Assembly (NCBI GenBank): GCA_032718475.1
Contig: JAUCBJ010006701.1
Coordinates: 62,001 to 126,000, forward strand
Source: Nemertoderma westbladi
Taxonomy: Eukaryota; Xenacoelomorpha; Nemertodermatida; Nemertodermatidae
Length of the DNA stretch: 64,000 nt
Direction: 5' to 3'
Shown: positions 62,648 to 64,000 of the stretch, in pieces
Layout: every line of letters begins with the position of its first letter
How positions within the stretch are numbered: position 1 is the stretch's first letter
Notes under the pieces: generated by a model
Told to the model about the DNA's origin: nothing
Databases searched by the model: none
Seen by the model: the letters and a program-made list of their open reading frames with translations, nothing else
Position numbers and translations under genes: made by a program

Positions 62648-64000
62648 TATTAGAAGAGATACCGTATTCCTACTAATGCGAAGAGACGGTAACAATACCT
62701 GCAATATCCTACTGTAAAGTTTGTGAATCAAATCATAAATCCGACCTTCTCACCAAAACAGTAAACTCTAAGTAAGCGAATATATTGCAGTATCGATTTC
62801 TTATTACCGGTGAGGCAGAAAACAGTTTACGAGCAGACAAACTTCGATAAAACAAAATCCCGCGCAGCGAATCCTAAAATCAGGCTGACTCACTGACGGA
62901 CTAAGAGGCTCGTATACTTTGCCGCGGTGTGATTTATATGGTTGGGCAAAGGGACGCTAGCTAGGTACAGAGGCAGAGATTTGGAGATGTCTAACTAGCG
63001 GGCAAAACACAGTAAGGACGAAAGTTAATTTTATATATTTTGAGGTGTAAATAATTTCTAACGCGCGTGTGTTAATTCTGAACGGTCAAAAGCAGTTTTG
63101 CTCCTTCACATATATAATTACTGGGTACGGTGTGCATTTTACGAATATTCTAATTTTGTAACTTGTAGGTCCAATACTCACGAATGATAAGGTTCCTTCC
63201 CCTCTTGCGTATTTCCAGGACTCAAATTCAGGCATAAGGTTAATGCTACGCCCAGAATTCGGCAATTTTTAATTTACCAGGCCCCTAATACTAAGAAGAA
63301 ATGTGTTAGTTTACTACAGTAGGCGTACGGTTACTAATAGCTATCCTGGCTCTTGTCTAGAATTTTAGTCACCTAGGTAGGCTGGGTAACTTCCTATTAG
63401 GACGTTGGCGGGGACACGGTAGATGTTAGTATATCCCTAATAGCCTCAATTTATTTGCGCCTAGTTGTAAACTGCCCTACCGCCTGAACGGTACAATCCC
63501 AATTCAGGTGAAACACAACGACCCTCCTAGCCTACAAGTTCTAATGCAATGGACACCGTTGTACTGCAAATAGTCACAGACGCACCTGCACTTAGCAAGA
63601 GTTAGGCGTACAGTTTGCTGCACCCTACCAATGTGTATGCCTTGTACCGGTGTGCCTACGTCCTATCTGCGTACTAGTATCTGCCTGCTCTCCTCCCCCC
63701 GTAGGAATATGAAGGTCTACTGTGGTTTTTTCCTGAATCAAGACAGTACAGTCCCTAAGATGTAATTTTAGGCTCACAGCTTGTCACTACTTCTACCTTT
63801 GATCTTTGGTCTTACGCTTAGGTAGCAAGGCGTCGAACGCTGTCTAACCTTTCAGGCGATGGGCGAATAACTAAGGTGGTATTGCGGGTTGTCTCCTGTC
63901 TACATTCCTTTGATGTTCCCGTTCATTGCTGCGGCCCGATCTCTAGCCGGCCATCCTGTTCCTAAGAGTGTTCACCGTAGTGAATCATGGTGAAAAGAAA
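62648..64000 (-). repeat. BEL-1 5' LTR of copy C (partial)
   Basis: Reverse complement of about 5770-7095 with scattered differences. It ends, in sense, ...CTTCTAATA before the leader, like the other copies. The outer part is beyond the window. Confidence 0.85.

Larger units (their letters stand above)
33645..64000 (-). mobile_element. BEL-1 copy C, BEL/Pao LTR retrotransposon (interrupted by D1)
   Basis: In sense from the right edge: 5' LTR (62648 to beyond 64000), leader, gag start (61838-60394), the whole D1 element (46065-60388 plus one ATTGT), remaining gag-pol (46064-38780), spacer, broken ORF3 (38120-33977), and the last 332 bp of the 3' LTR (33976-33645). Removing D1 and one ATTGT restores a continuous frame. 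The left edge abuts the Polinton-type remnant. The 3' side has lost the ORF3 end, the purine tract and most of the 3' LTR. Confidence 0.85.

Overview
The window is an invertebrate-type nuclear genome segment made almost entirely of mobile DNA. I see no ordinary host gene with introns and nothing prokaryotic. BEL/Pao polyproteins, a Polinton/adintovirus-type DNA polymerase remnant and a non-LTR reverse transcriptase together point to a metazoan, but the species cannot be named from the sequence.

Three BEL/Pao families are present, named here BEL-1, BEL-2 and BEL-3. BEL-1: copy A (1-7095, +, 3' half only) and copy C (33645 to beyond 64000, -). BEL-2: copy B (15394-33211, -), flanked by a 5-bp duplication CAGTA. 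BEL-3: copy D1 (46065-60388, -, complete, duplication ATTGT) and copy D2 (7096-15002, -, 5' half). They are nested. A Polinton-type polymerase gene (15003-15393 plus 33212-33644) is the oldest layer. D2, B and C each inserted into it, copy A then inserted into D2, and D1 inserted into the gag of C. A 5'-truncated LINE (22517-24443, +) sits in the reverse transcriptase of B, and a 443-bp unclassified insert (34318-34760) sits in C.

All three BEL families share one layout: LTR, leader, gag-pol (coiled-coil/DUF1759 gag, CCHC fingers, retropepsin-like protease, RT, RNase H, H2C2/DDE integrase, DUF5641), a 0.6-1.5 kb non-coding spacer, then a further large gene on the same strand (ORF3), then the LTR. 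ORF3 takes the place of an envelope gene but looks nothing like one. It has a region with the strand pattern and acidic residues of DEDD 3'-5' exonucleases (RNase D/WRN/EXD2 type), three CCHC zinc knuckles and a basic tail. It is intact in D1 and broken in A, B and C. This is the best candidate for an undescribed system.

A second unexplained signal is that BEL-1 and BEL-2 each carry their own short palindrome scattered through coding and non-coding parts (about 11 copies in BEL-1, 6 in BEL-2). BEL-3 carries hairpins with 3-nt loops in tandem arrays. Coding copies keep the reading frame.

A third is that the BEL-3 gag is punctuated by poly-G tracts whose lengths differ between D1 and D2 and decide whether the frame stays open.
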